From Streptomyces sp. SCSIO 75703 (GTDB lineage Bacteria > Actinomycetota > Actinomycetes > Streptomycetales > Streptomycetaceae), in the NCBI RefSeq assembly GCF_036607905.1, contig NZ_CP144555.1:1054001-1118000 (forward strand): 64,000 bases of DNA, written 5' to 3'. The notes beneath the pieces are model-generated. The model did no database searches and was not told the origin of the DNA. It worked only from the letters and a program-made list of their open reading frames with translations. Positions 35,467 to 43,775 of the stretch are shown in pieces. Made by a program: the position numbers and the translations under genes. Each line of letters opens with the position of its first letter. The first letter of the stretch is position 1.

Positions 35467-35752
35467 CGCGCCACCGTAGGGCAGCCCCCGCACCCCCGGG
35501 AAACGGATTTCCGCGCGAGCCGCGGTGGACGGCATCGAGGGGGAGCCCGCCGAACGCGTCGCCGCCCGGCGGGCGAACGGCGACGCTCCCGCCCCGCACG
35601 CCGTACGGGACCTGGTGATCGGCCTGGACGGCCGGCACCTCCGCCGACGGGGTGACTTCGCGTCAGTTTCGATCGCGATGACATCGCAGGTCAGCAGCGA
35701 CGCCGCAGGCCCCGGCGAGGGTGTCGCCGGTGGTTTCTGCCCTCACCGTGTT

Positions 35753-35768
35753 TTTAGCTACAGCTAAA
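35753..35768. promoter_or_regulatory. AT-rich palindrome upstream of the HTH gene
   Basis: TTTAGCT-AC-AGCTAAA is a perfect 7-bp inverted repeat, strikingly AT-rich for this genome, 60 bases upstream of the HTH gene. It is a likely autoregulatory operator, and TAGCTA within it may act as a -10. The rest of the gap 35467-35828 shows no convincing gene. Confidence 0.65.
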
Positions 35769-35828
35769 GGTGGCATGCTGAGGACAGCGTCGGCAGAAGT
35801 CGTCGCCGCGTGAGTTGGGGGTTGATCC

Positions 35829-36161
35829 ATGGGCTTCTTCGCTCGATACGAGGACCGGACCGAGGTGGCGGCCGGCCAGGTGACGCGACAGGCCACGGCC
35901 TCTCTGGCCGGTTTGCTGGCCGGGCTGGGCAAGAGCCGTTCGGATCTCGCGAAGGCGATGGGCGTCAGTCCGGGCCGGGTGAGCCAGATCCTGTCGGGCG
36001 AAGCCAACCTGACGGTGCGCACGCTCGCCGCCGCGGCGGAGGCGCTCGACGCCGAGGTGCAGATCACCTTCCGTCCGCGGCCCGCGCCCGGCGGGGCCGG
36101 CACCCTGGACGGCACGGACTCCACTCCGGTCAGGGACGGTTCGCTCACGTCCCGTCGGTGA
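35829..36161 (+). CDS. XRE-type helix-turn-helix protein (antitoxin-like)
   Basis: A 110-residue single-domain regulator. The HTH spans about residues 28-75: SLAGLLAGLGKSRSDLAKAMGVSPGRVSQILSGE (in parts), followed by NLTVRTLAAAAEALDAEVQITFRP, which resembles HigA/XRE-type proteins and ends in a strand common in antitoxins. A disordered tail follows. No toxin of a known family is adjacent; the convergent membrane protein is the only neighbour. The start is ATG at 35829 with a weak G-rich RBS. The AT-rich palindrome upstream suggests autoregulation. Confidence 0.72.
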   Translation: MGFFARYEDRTEVAAGQVTRQATASLAGLLAGLGKSRSDLAKAMGVSPGRVSQILSGEANLTVRTLAAAAEALDAEVQITFRPRPAPGGAGTLDGTDSTPVRDGSLTSRR

Positions 36162-36208
36162 GTCCGGCGCCCTCCTCTTTGACCGAAAGACGCCCACCCG
36201 CACGGGTT

Positions 36209-37039
36209 TCAACGGTGCGTCGTGTCCTTCCGGCTCCGCCAACGGTCGAGCCAGGTGGACTGCTCCGGCAGCGCGCGGCAACGGAACACGTCCTCCGACA
36301 CCGCCTTCGCGCGCAGCGCCTCCAGTTCCCCGTGCTCGCTCCTGCGGCCACGGGTGTAGGCGAAGCGCAGCAGGTGTGAGCAGTGGGCGAGGGCGGTGCC
36401 GAACGCCTGGCGGCGGGCGATGACCTCGGCGGGGGTCGGCTGCCGAGGCCCGGCGTCGGTCCGGCGGCACGCCTCGTCGACGCGGGTCTGCACGTCCAGC
36501 GCCGCGTCGATGGCCTCCTCGACCTCCGCGTAGATCGCGTTGATCGTCTTCGTGTCGCCGCCGAGCGGGTGACGCTCCAGCAGGTAGAGCTTGAGGTCGT
36601 AGACGAAGACGCGCAGTTGGGTGGACGACTCGACGGCGGCGAGGAAGCGGTCCGCCCAGGTGCAGGCGTCCAGGTGGACCCGCTGCTGCAACCGTTCCCG
36701 GGCGAGGGCGATGCCCAGGGTCATGAACTTGACGTACGGCTGGACCGTCTCGTCCTGCCTGCGGCGCGGCAACGCGGTCGCGCCGGTCGCCGCGCCCGCG
36801 AGGAGCGGCGGGACGGACGCCGCGTGCGGCAACAGCGCCACGGTGCCCACGGCCACCGCCCCCATCAGCGCCAGGACGACGCACACCAGGCCGGCCGACG
36901 CCCAACTGCCCAACAGCCGCCCCTTGCCGGAGAACTCCCGGGTCAGCCCCACCCACGCGATCCCGGCGCTCACGAGGGCCGGTAACGCGTAGTCGACCAA
37001 CCAGGCGTGCTCATACCAACTCACTGGCGGGGCTCCCAT
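36209..37039 (-). CDS. Two-helix membrane protein of unknown function
   Basis: A 276-residue protein I do not recognise. Two membrane segments lie near the N-terminus: about residues 14-32 (VDYALPALVSAGIAWVGL) and about 48-72 (AGLVCVVLALMGAVAVGTVALL). The remaining 200 residues are soluble, helical and charged, with cysteines at CTWADRF, EACRRTD, LAHCSHLL and FRCRALP. The two-helix-plus-cytosolic-domain shape is shared by some effector proteins of unknown role. It is convergent with the HTH gene (47 bases apart). I chose the ATG at 37039; a GTG at 37048 is possible. Confidence 0.55.
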   Translation of the reverse strand: MGAPPVSWYEHAWLVDYALPALVSAGIAWVGLTREFSGKGRLLGSWASAGLVCVVLALMGAVAVGTVALLPHAASVPPLLAGAATGATALPRRRQDETVQPYVKFMTLGIALARERLQQRVHLDACTWADRFLAAVESSTQLRVFVYDLKLYLLERHPLGGDTKTINAIYAEVEEAIDAALDVQTRVDEACRRTDAGPRQPTPAEVIARRQAFGTALAHCSHLLRFAYTRGRRSEHGELEALRAKAVSEDVFRCRALPEQSTWLDRWRSRKDTTHR

Positions 37040-37679
37040 GACGTCCACGAACGGGCAGGACCGTCGCCGGCACGCACCGATCCGGCAGACTTCCCCCTCG
37101 GCGTGTCACACCGACGCACAGCCCTCTCGCCGCGCACCTGTCACCGGTGGCGGCCGCGAGTGAAGCCGATGATGTCACTCATCGCGGCGCAGTGACGACA
37201 CTTCCGGCCAGCCGGTGTCGACCGGTCACTTGCTGTCGTCGCCGCCGGTCCCGGCTGCCGTCGGCCCGGTGGCGGCTGCCGTCGGCCCGGTGGCGGCCGG
37301 TGTCACCCCGCGTCAGCCCGTGTCGGCCGACCGGAGGGGCCGCAGTGGGAGAACGGGTGGAAGGCGCGGTGGCGGCCGGCGAAATCCCGGTACGCGGCCC
37401 CGCCCTCCGCGGGGACGTCGCACGAGGACGGGCGGCACGTGGGCACCGTCCCGGGTCACCGTGCCCTCCTCGACCCCTGGGCCGGAGCCCGGCACGAGCC
37501 GGTCCACGGCGCCGCCGCGGGTGGCCGCGGGTCACGGACGGGGCAGCGCCGGCTCCGCCTGCGCCCGCACGCTCCCGTGACCGGCTCGCCGGAAGACCAC
37601 CCGGCGACCGGGCCGTCCCGTCGGCCGTTCACCCGGATGGCGTGGTGGGCGGGTCGGGGGGAGGGGAAGGGGGGCCGGG
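37040..37679. other. Long intergenic region with 21-bp tandem repeat
   Basis: A 640-base gap between divergent genes. It contains two perfect tandem copies of a 21-bp unit (GCTGCCGTCGGCCCGGTGGCG at 37254-37274 and 37275-37295) and a 6-bp inverted repeat GTCACT/AGTGAC near 37175-37197. Open frames exist on both strands but none has a convincing protein. I looked for a c-di-AMP (ydaO) riboswitch because the next gene is KimA-like and saw none. Confidence 0.5.
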
Positions 37680-39953
37680 GTGGCCAGACTGGGCGGTGTG
37701 AAGCACGCTCGTTCCGAGGACCGTGGCGAGGAGAACGACCCGGGGTCCGCCGCGCCCAGCCCCACCGACGCCCTGCCCGGTCTCGACGAGGAGCAGTTGC
37801 GGGTGCTGCGCGAGGTCGGCCGGCAGTGGTACCGGGCCGCGCCGGGGTCCGAGGCGGCGAACCGGGCGCTGCCCGTGGACCCGGACGCGGGGACGTTCCC
37901 GTCGGCGGCGGCCGTCCGCCCCACCCGGTACAGCCGGCTGACGCACGTCGGGTTCCTCGGCGCGCACGTCGCGGCGCCGGACGCGGACGGCGCCGACGAA
38001 CTGGCCCGCCCGGGGATCGGCCGCTTCGGGTGGCGTGCGCGCCGGGTGGCGCTCGGTTCGCCGCTGAAGAGCACCGCCGTCGTCCGGGAGAGCATGCGCA
38101 AGCTGGTGGCGCTGCCGGTGCTGTCGGCCGACGCCCTGTCCTCGGTGGCCTACGGGCCCGAGGCGATGCTCGCGGTGCTCGTGCTCGCGGGCGCGGCCGG
38201 GCTGTCGTACTCCCTGCCGATCGCCGTCACCATCGCCTTCCTGATGCTGGTGGTGGGCCTGTCGTACCGCCAGACGATCCGCGCCTACCCGCACGGGGGC
38301 GGCTCGTACATCGTCGCCGGGGACAATCTGGGCCTGCTGCCCGGACTGGCGGCGGCGGGGGGCCTGCTGATCGACTACGTCCTCACGGTCGCGGTCTCGA
38401 TCGCCTCCGGCATCGCGGCGATCACCTCGGCGATCCCCTCGCTGGCGCCGGCGGCGGTCCCCCTGGGGCTGGCCGTGATGGCGCTGCTGTTCGTCGGAAA
38501 CCTGCGCGGCGTCCGGCAGGCCGGCGTCCTGTTCTCGGCGCCGACCTACGCCTTCGTCCTGGCCATGTTCGCGCTGATCGCCGGCAGTCTGGTGGACGCC
38601 GCCGGGGACGGCTTCGCGGCGCGCGCGACCCCTCCCACGCCCGCCACCGAGGGTCTCGGGGTGCTGCTCGTGATGCGCGCCTTCGCCTCCGGGGCCACGG
38701 CCATGACCGGCATCGAGGCGATCTCCAACGCCGTCCCGGCCTTCCGGCCCGTCCGGTGGCGCAACGCGCGCACCACCCTCACCTGGATGACGGGACTGCT
38801 CGTCACCCTGTTCGCCGGTGTGGTCGCCATCGTCCACCTGCGCGGCATCGTCCCCCGCACCGGTGAGACGGTCCTGTCCCAGCTCGCCCACCTGACCTTC
38901 GGCTCCGGCCCGCTCTACGTGTTCGTGCAGGCCGCCACCGCGGCGGTACTCCTCCTCGCGGCGAACACCGCCTACAACGACTTCCCCCGGGTGCTGTTCC
39001 TGCTCGCCCGCAACGGCCACGCCCCCCGCGTCTTCCTCCGCCAGGGCGACCGCCTGGCGTTCAGCAACGGCATCGCCCTGCTGTCGGCGGCCGCCGCCCT
39101 GGTCTTCGTGGCGTTCGCCGGGAAGACCAACGCGCTGATCCCGCTGTACGCCGTGGGCGTCTTCCTCGCCTTCAGCCTGTCGCAGGCCGGCATGGTGGTG
39201 CACTGGCGTCGCGTCCGCACCCGGCACTGGCGCAAGAGCCTCGCCTTCAACGCCACGGGGGCGGTGCTCTCCGTCCTCGTCCTGATCACGGCCGCCATCA
39301 CCAAGTTCGCGGCGGGCGCGTGGGTCGCCCTCGTGGCCATCGGCCTGTTCTTCCTGCTGGCCACCCGCATCCGCCACCACTACCGGACGGTCGGCGCGGC
39401 GCTCCGGCTGCGCCCTGAGGCCGTCGAGGCGGCCGCTGCTCCGGGCATCGCCCCCGTGCCGCCGGCGCCGGCGCCCGTGTCCGCCCGGCCGGAAGCCGTG
39501 CGGCCCGACGGCCGAGGGGGCGAGGGGGAGGCGGAGGAGACGCCCGAGTCCTTCCACCACCTCGCCGTCGTCACCCTGGCCGCCCTGGACCTCGCCGGTC
39601 TGCGCGCCCTCGCCTACGCCGCGTCGGTCCGCCAGCCGACCCTCGCCGTGCACATCAGCCCCAGCGAGGAGGAGGCCCAACGCTTCCGGGACCACTGGGA
39701 CCAGTGGGGCGACCACGTGCCGCTGCACGTCGTCCTCTCCCCGTACCGCGCGATCGTCGCGCCGCTCATCCACTACATCGAGGCGCTGCACCGCCAGAAC
39801 CCCGGCCTGACCATCACGGTGATCGTCCCGGAGATCGTCACCCGGCGGCTGCGCCACCGGCTCCTGCACAGCAAGGACGCCGCCCGCCTGCGCCGCGCGC
39901 TGCGGCCGCTGCCCGGGATCGTCGTCACGAGCGTCCCCTTCCACGTCCCCTGA
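37680..39953 (+). CDS. APC-superfamily permease, KimA-like, with C-terminal cytosolic domain
   Basis: A 757-residue transporter. After an N-terminal cytosolic stretch of about 110 residues, the membrane core starts at LVALPVLSADALSSVAYGPEAML and has YRQTIRAYPHGGGSYIVA, the APC motif of the KimA/YdaO group of potassium or amino acid carriers. About 12 helices follow to RHHYRTVGAAL. The last 200 residues form a soluble domain (HHLAVVTLAALDLAGLRALAYA, LTITVIVPEIV) like the USP-type domain that binds c-di-AMP in KimA. Potassium or amino acid uptake is therefore likely; the sequence does not say which. The GTG at 37680 has AAGGGGGG just upstream. Confidence 0.78.
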   Translation: MARLGGVKHARSEDRGEENDPGSAAPSPTDALPGLDEEQLRVLREVGRQWYRAAPGSEAANRALPVDPDAGTFPSAAAVRPTRYSRLTHVGFLGAHVAAPDADGADELARPGIGRFGWRARRVALGSPLKSTAVVRESMRKLVALPVLSADALSSVAYGPEAMLAVLVLAGAAGLSYSLPIAVTIAFLMLVVGLSYRQTIRAYPHGGGSYIVAGDNLGLLPGLAAAGGLLIDYVLTVAVSIASGIAAITSAIPSLAPAAVPLGLAVMALLFVGNLRGVRQAGVLFSAPTYAFVLAMFALIAGSLVDAAGDGFAARATPPTPATEGLGVLLVMRAFASGATAMTGIEAISNAVPAFRPVRWRNARTTLTWMTGLLVTLFAGVVAIVHLRGIVPRTGETVLSQLAHLTFGSGPLYVFVQAATAAVLLLAANTAYNDFPRVLFLLARNGHAPRVFLRQGDRLAFSNGIALLSAAAALVFVAFAGKTNALIPLYAVGVFLAFSLSQAGMVVHWRRVRTRHWRKSLAFNATGAVLSVLVLITAAITKFAAGAWVALVAIGLFFLLATRIRHHYRTVGAALRLRPEAVEAAAAPGIAPVPPAPAPVSARPEAVRPDGRGGEGEAEETPESFHHLAVVTLAALDLAGLRALAYAASVRQPTLAVHISPSEEEAQRFRDHWDQWGDHVPLHVVLSPYRAIVAPLIHYIEALHRQNPGLTITVIVPEIVTRRLRHRLLHSKDAARLRRALRPLPGIVVTSVPFHVP

Positions 39954-39996
39954 CCCGCCGTCACGGCGGGCCGGCGGGGAGGAGAGGGGCGGGGCG

Positions 39997-40027
39997 CCGC
40001 GCCCCGCGGGGACGGCGCGGGGCGCGG
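39997..40027. terminator. GC-rich hairpin after the APC permease
   Basis: CCGCGCCCC (39997-40005) and GGGGCGCGG (40019-40027) form a 9-bp stem, 44 bases after the permease stop, in the gap between it and the convergent LysR gene. Confidence 0.5.
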
Positions 40028-40246
40028 GGGCCGGGTGTGGGGAGGTCACCGGCCGGAGGGCGCCGGGGCGGGCGCCCTCCGAGCGGTGGCCTCCCCGGTC
40101 ACGGGGTGCCGGACGGCCGCCGGGACACGGCGGCGCCGGCCATCGGGGGCGGGGAGGCCCGGGTGATCGGGTGGTGTACCCACCGTGGGTCATGGCGGGG
40201 CAGGGGGTCAAAGCGAATGTCCTTATGCGCTCATAGCCGGGGCCTA

Positions 40247-41182
40247 TCAGCCGCCCTGGCCGCCGAGGTAGCGGCGCAGCAGGACGTCCAGCGACTCCCG
40301 GACGCCGGCCCGGCGGGCCTCGGTCAGCAGGGCCGCGGCGAGGACGGAGGGCGGATCGTCGGGGCCGGTCACCAGACCGACCCGCGGCCCTCGTGCCGGA
40401 CCGTCCAGCGGGACCACCCGCATGCCGTCCGGGACGCCGAAGGTGTGCAGCCAGGCGTGCGAGATGACGCTCGACCAGCGCCCTCCCGGCAGGTGCGCGT
40501 AGAGGCCGGCCACGCTGTCCGACTCGATCGCGGGCGCCGCCGCCGCGCCGTCGGCGGCGAAGCACCCGTCGATGATGCGGCGGTTGCGCATCCGGGAGTT
40601 GAGCAGGCACAGCGGCACCCCGGCCGCCTGGGCCCAGGTCGCCGTGCCCGCCCCGCCGAGGGGGCCGTCGACCGGGGTGAGCAGCACGTACCGCTCCTCG
40701 TAGAGCGGGAGCCGGCGCACCGCGCGGGGGAAGGCGTCGTCGAGGTAGGTCATCGCCGCGTCCAGGGCGAAGTCGGCCAGTCCCTGGGCGATGTCGGCGG
40801 AGGACAGCGACTCGACGCTCACCCGGGCCCGCGGGTGGCGTTCGCAGAAGGGCGTGGTCAGCAGGGAGGCGGCGGGCAGCGCGGTCGGTACGACGCCGAG
40901 CCTGAGCGTGCCCTCCAGTCCGTCGCCGAGGGCGGACAGTTCCTGGCGCAGGGCGTCGCCTTCGGCGAGCATGCGGTGCGCCCAGGCGAGGACCACCTCG
41001 CCCTCGGGGGTGAGCCCCTCGTAGCGCCGGCCACGCCGGACGAGGGGCACCTTGAGTTCCTGTTCGAGGCGGCGGATGGCGGCGGACAGCGAGGGCTGGG
41101 AGACGTGGCAGGCCGCCGCCGCGCGGGCGAAGTGCCGCTCGCGGGCGAGGGCGACCAGGTATTCGAGTTGGCGCAGTTGCAC
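40247..41182 (-). CDS. LysR-family transcriptional regulator
   Basis: A 311-residue LysR regulator. The N-terminal winged helix is QLRQLEYLVALARERHFARAAA, CHVSQPSLSAAIRRLEQEL (residues 2-42), then the linker helix and an effector domain beginning LRLGVVPTALPAASLLTTPF. No adjacent divergent target gene is intact: upstream is a 564-base gap ending at thiI. In other Streptomyces, close relatives sit beside formate dehydrogenase genes (from memory), but no such gene is here. A 6-bp palindrome, GATGCC-AGGC-GGCATC (41235-41250), lies 53 bases upstream of the start and may be its operator. Confidence 0.85.
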   Translation of the reverse strand: MQLRQLEYLVALARERHFARAAAACHVSQPSLSAAIRRLEQELKVPLVRRGRRYEGLTPEGEVVLAWAHRMLAEGDALRQELSALGDGLEGTLRLGVVPTALPAASLLTTPFCERHPRARVSVESLSSADIAQGLADFALDAAMTYLDDAFPRAVRRLPLYEERYVLLTPVDGPLGGAGTATWAQAAGVPLCLLNSRMRNRRIIDGCFAADGAAAAPAIESDSVAGLYAHLPGGRWSSVISHAWLHTFGVPDGMRVVPLDGPARGPRVGLVTGPDDPPSVLAAALLTEARRAGVRESLDVLLRRYLGGQGG

Positions 41183-41234
41183 GCCCGGCCTCCCCGCGGC
41201 TCGGCGGGCGGGTGCCGCTGCCCCGCCTCTCGCG

Positions 41235-41250
41235 GATGCCAGGCGGCATC
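41235..41250. promoter_or_regulatory. Palindrome upstream of the LysR gene
   Basis: GATGCC and GGCATC form a perfect 6-bp inverted repeat with a 4-base spacer, 53 bases upstream of the LysR start codon; a candidate autoregulatory site. Confidence 0.45.
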
Positions 41251-41266
41251 GCGTCCCCGCATGCTA

Positions 41267-41307
41267 GGGCCTCTCGTGTGGATCACGCCGGGCTCGCGGG
41301 GCCCGGC
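41267..41307. repeat. Truncated copy of the palindromic intergenic element
   Basis: GGGCCTCTCGTGTGGATCAC followed by GCCGGGCTCGCGGGGCCCGGC matches the left arm and centre of the element at 10857-10917 with several substitutions, but the right arm (CCCAACGAAAG) is missing. It appears to be a decayed copy. Confidence 0.55.
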
Positions 41308-41746
41308 GGCACGCGCCGACGGGGGTGGCCGGGGCGGGGCGGGACCGGTTCCGCCGGTCGGCTCCCCGCCGGCGGCGGTGCGGACGGCCGGGTCCGGCTT
41401 CGCCACCTTTGGGGACGACGTCGGCACCGGCGCGGAGCCGGGCCGCGCCCACCCGACGGGCCCGCCGCGGCTCTCGGACCCGGTCGGCCTGGACGCCGCC
41501 GCCTCGCTCGCCCGGTCGCCGGACGACGAGTTCCGGGAGCCGCTGTACACGGCCCCGCCCCGCCGTGCCGCACGGTGGAGGCGGGGCTCCGGGGCCGCGA
41601 GACCGGCCGCGGCCTCCCCGTCCACGACACCTGCGGCGCGGGCTGGGCCGCCGCCCGCCGCGGCATCCGGGCGGCTGGAGAGCCCGTTCGCGCCGCGGTT
41701 AGGCTACTGCGGTCAGTTCTCCAGCCGCCGGGTCCGAGAGGTTCAC
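41308..41746. other. Gap upstream of thiI, possible decayed coding sequence
   Basis: No intact gene. In the + frame around 41560-41680 a stretch reading RETGRGLPVHDTCGAGW resembles the C-terminal GRGL-VD-WG region of SpoIIAB-like ATP-binding proteins, so this may be a remnant. TAGGCT (41700-41705) is a possible -10 for thiI. Confidence 0.3.
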
Positions 41747-42994
41747 GTGTCCCACGACCCCCGCCTGCCGGCTCCCCGGGCCGCCGCCGGCACCGCCCCC
41801 TCCTACGGTCCCTGCGTGCTGCTCAAGCACGGTGAGGTCTTCCTGAAGGGACGCAACCGCCGGCGGTTCACCGAGCGGCTGCACGACAACCTGCGGACCG
41901 CGCTGCGCGGGGTGGGCGGCTCGACGTGGATCAAGACCGCGCAGAACGTCACGGTGCTCGGCGGGCAGGTCCCCCGGGAGGTCCTGGTGGAGCGGGCGCG
42001 CAGGGTGGTCGGCTTCAACGCGGTCGAGCCGGCCGTGCGCGTCCCCAGCGATCTGGACGGCATCACGCGTGCCGCGGGCGACCTGCTGGGCGCGCTGCAC
42101 GCCGAGCGGCCGATACGCGGCTTCGCGGTGCGGGTGAAGCGGCGGGACAAGGGGTTCCCGCTGACCTCGTCGCGGATGGAGGCGTACCTCGGCGGCCGGG
42201 TGCTCCGCGCGGTCGCCGGGCCGTCGGTCGACCTCACGGCGCCCGACGTGACGCTGACGGTGGAGATCGACCGGAAGGAGACGTACCTCTCCTGTGAGCG
42301 GCTGCCGGGCCTGAGCGGGCTGCCGGTCGGCTCCAGCGGACGCGCGCTGGTCCTGCTCTCCGGCGGCTACGACTCCCCCGTCGCCGCCCACCGCGCCATG
42401 CGCCGCGGACTGGCCTGCGACTTCGTCCACTTCAACGGCGCCCCCTACACCAACCCCTCCTCCGTCTACAAGGCCTACGCCCTCGCCCGCGAACTCAACC
42501 GCTACCAGCCCCCCGGCGACCTCCACGTCATCGCCCTCGGCAAGGCACAGAAACAACTCGCCGTCGCCGGAGCCGGACGCCTCCAGGTCGTCGCCCAGCG
42601 CCGCCTCATGATCCGCACCGCCACCGCCCTCGCCACCACCACCGGCGCCCACGCCCTCGTCACCGGCGACAGCCTCGGCCAGGTCGCCAGCCAGACCCTC
42701 GCCAACCTCACCGCCGTCGACGACGCCACCACCCTCCCCCTCCTGCGCCCCCTCCTCGCCTGGGACAAACAGGAGATCATCGACGAGGCCCGCACCATCG
42801 GCACCGCCGGCATCTCCGTCCTCCCCGACGAGGACTGCTGCGGCCTCCTCGCCCCACCCCGCGTCAGCACCCGCGCCGGACTCCCCCAACTCCACTCGGT
42901 CGAACGACGCCTCGACCTCGACGACGTCGTCGAAACCCTCCTCGCGAGCGCCCGCCTGATGCACCCCGGCGAGGACGATCCCGCCCCGGCCTGA
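41747..42994 (+). CDS. thiI: tRNA 4-thiouridine synthase
   Basis: A 415-residue ThiI without the C-terminal rhodanese domain, as in most Gram-positive forms. It has the ferredoxin-like start (CVLLKHGEVFLKGRNRRRFTERL), the THUMP domain (about residues 80-185) and the PP-loop ATP pyrophosphatase motif LLSGGYDSPVAAHRAM (about residue 205), then VVAQRRLMIRTATALA and TGDSLGQVASQTLANL. It adenylates uridine 8 of tRNA and helps transfer sulfur; in some bacteria it also serves thiamine synthesis. The GTG start at 41747 has GAGAGG 5 bases upstream. From about 42350 on, codon choice shifts to almost only C-ending codons, unlike the first half. Confidence 0.93.
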   Translation: MSHDPRLPAPRAAAGTAPSYGPCVLLKHGEVFLKGRNRRRFTERLHDNLRTALRGVGGSTWIKTAQNVTVLGGQVPREVLVERARRVVGFNAVEPAVRVPSDLDGITRAAGDLLGALHAERPIRGFAVRVKRRDKGFPLTSSRMEAYLGGRVLRAVAGPSVDLTAPDVTLTVEIDRKETYLSCERLPGLSGLPVGSSGRALVLLSGGYDSPVAAHRAMRRGLACDFVHFNGAPYTNPSSVYKAYALARELNRYQPPGDLHVIALGKAQKQLAVAGAGRLQVVAQRRLMIRTATALATTTGAHALVTGDSLGQVASQTLANLTAVDDATTLPLLRPLLAWDKQEIIDEARTIGTAGISVLPDEDCCGLLAPPRVSTRAGLPQLHSVERRLDLDDVVETLLASARLMHPGEDDPAPA

Positions 42995-43104
42995 GCCCCA
43001 CCCCGGCCCGGAAGGAGCGGTGGACGACCCGCTTCCCCGACGGTCGCGGCGCCGGGGCCTGAGCGCGCGTCCGTCCGTGCCCGGGGCGGGCTGCTCGCCC
43101 GGGG

Positions 43105-43215
43105 CCGGGCCGAAGGCCGGGCGGTCCGCTGGTCCGCACCCGCTCCGCGGCCCGGGTGAACCCGCCCGCCCTCCTCGACCACGGCGCGGAAGTACCTGAG
43201 CCGGCCGCTCTCCAT
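43105..43215 (-). pseudogene. LysR regulator remnant, frameshifted and truncated
   Basis: Translation from the ATG at 43215 gives MESGRLRYFRAVVEEGG, the classic start of a LysR helix-turn-helix. The protein then continues in another frame as GFTRAAERVRTSGPPGLR, which is the next part of the same domain, so a one-base change near 43165 broke it. Nothing of the remaining 250 or so codons survives before the thiI stop at 42994. An inverted repeat in the divergent gap probably was its binding site. Confidence 0.7.
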
Positions 43216-43235
43216 ACCTTTCGGTGATAGAGCCG

Positions 43236-43259
43236 ATCAGAACCATTGATTGGACTGAT
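43236..43259. promoter_or_regulatory. LysR-type inverted repeat upstream of the NTF2-like gene
   Basis: ATCAG and CTGAT flank 14 bases in a locally AT-richer stretch between the LysR remnant and the NTF2-like gene. The position and form fit an operator of the lost regulator. Confidence 0.45.
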
Positions 43260-43304
43260 GGGGGCTGGGCGCGCAGCATGGAGGCGAGGGTTCCGGAGCC
43301 CGGA

Positions 43305-43370
43305 CCCCGTACCGGACCACCCTCGGCAACCCCCGTGCCGGACCACACTCCGCACCCCCGTGCCGGACCA
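43305..43370 (+). repeat. Imperfect 25-26-bp direct repeats
   Basis: Three units begin CCCCGT(A/G)CCGGACCA at 43305, 43331 and 43356; the third is incomplete. They lie in the leader just before the NTF2-like gene and may affect its expression or simply be slippage products. Confidence 0.75.
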
Positions 43371-43391
43371 GACGAAGGGACCCGATCCACC

Positions 43392-43760
43392 GTGTCCGAG
43401 AACGAGAAGGCCATGCGCCCCGAGGACCTCACCCGGCTGTTCGTCGAACGGGCCAACGCCGGTGACGCCGCCGGACTCGCCGCGCTCTACGAGGAGGACG
43501 CGGTGATGGCCTACCCGCCCGGCAGTGTCACCAGGGGCCGCGACGCCATCCGCCGGCTCTGGGAGGAGGTGCTGGCCGGCGCCCCGCGCTTCGAGCCCGA
43601 GGCGCCGTTGCCCACGCTGGTCAGCGGCGACCTCGCCCTGACCTCGACCCCGCCCAAGGACGGCTCGGGTGCCCGCGCGCAGGTCGTGCGCCGGCAGGCC
43701 GACGGGAGCTGGCTGCGCGTCCTCGACCAGCCCGAGTTCCGCCCGCCCACCGACGGCTGA
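43392..43760 (+). CDS. NTF2-like (SnoaL/DUF4440-type) protein
   Basis: A 122-residue cone-shaped NTF2-like fold protein. The sequence shows LTRLFVERANAGDAAGLAALYEEDAVMAYPPG and the helix TRGRDAIRRLWEEVL, then the sheet region QVVRRQADGSWLRVLDQPEF. Such proteins act as small isomerases, hydrolases or ligand-binding partners; nothing here fixes the role. The GTG at 43392 is favoured, with AAGGGA 12 bases upstream; an ATG at 43413 is possible. It probably was the target of the divergent LysR regulator now reduced to a remnant. Confidence 0.78.
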   Translation: MSENEKAMRPEDLTRLFVERANAGDAAGLAALYEEDAVMAYPPGSVTRGRDAIRRLWEEVLAGAPRFEPEAPLPTLVSGDLALTSTPPKDGSGARAQVVRRQADGSWLRVLDQPEFRPPTDG

Positions 43761-43775
43761 GCGGCACGCGCGGGT

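Noticed and set aside
37040..37679. c-di-AMP (ydaO-type) riboswitch before the KimA-like gene
   Set aside because: No matching conserved stretches were seen; the gap holds only GC-rich tandem repeats.
40195..40246. LysR-type promoter motif (CTTATGCGCTCATAG) just after the LysR stop codon
   Set aside because: It sits 3' of the regulator with no gene to drive; it could be the trace of a lost neighbour, but evidence is too thin.
37629..41249. A 1206-codon minus-strand frame across the APC permease and LysR region
   Set aside because: Low-complexity shadow of the permease on the other strand.
39704..42994. A single 1096-codon gene ending as ThiI
   Set aside because: The upstream two thirds overlap the LysR gene in antisense and have no protein character; the GTG at 41747 with an RBS fits ThiI.
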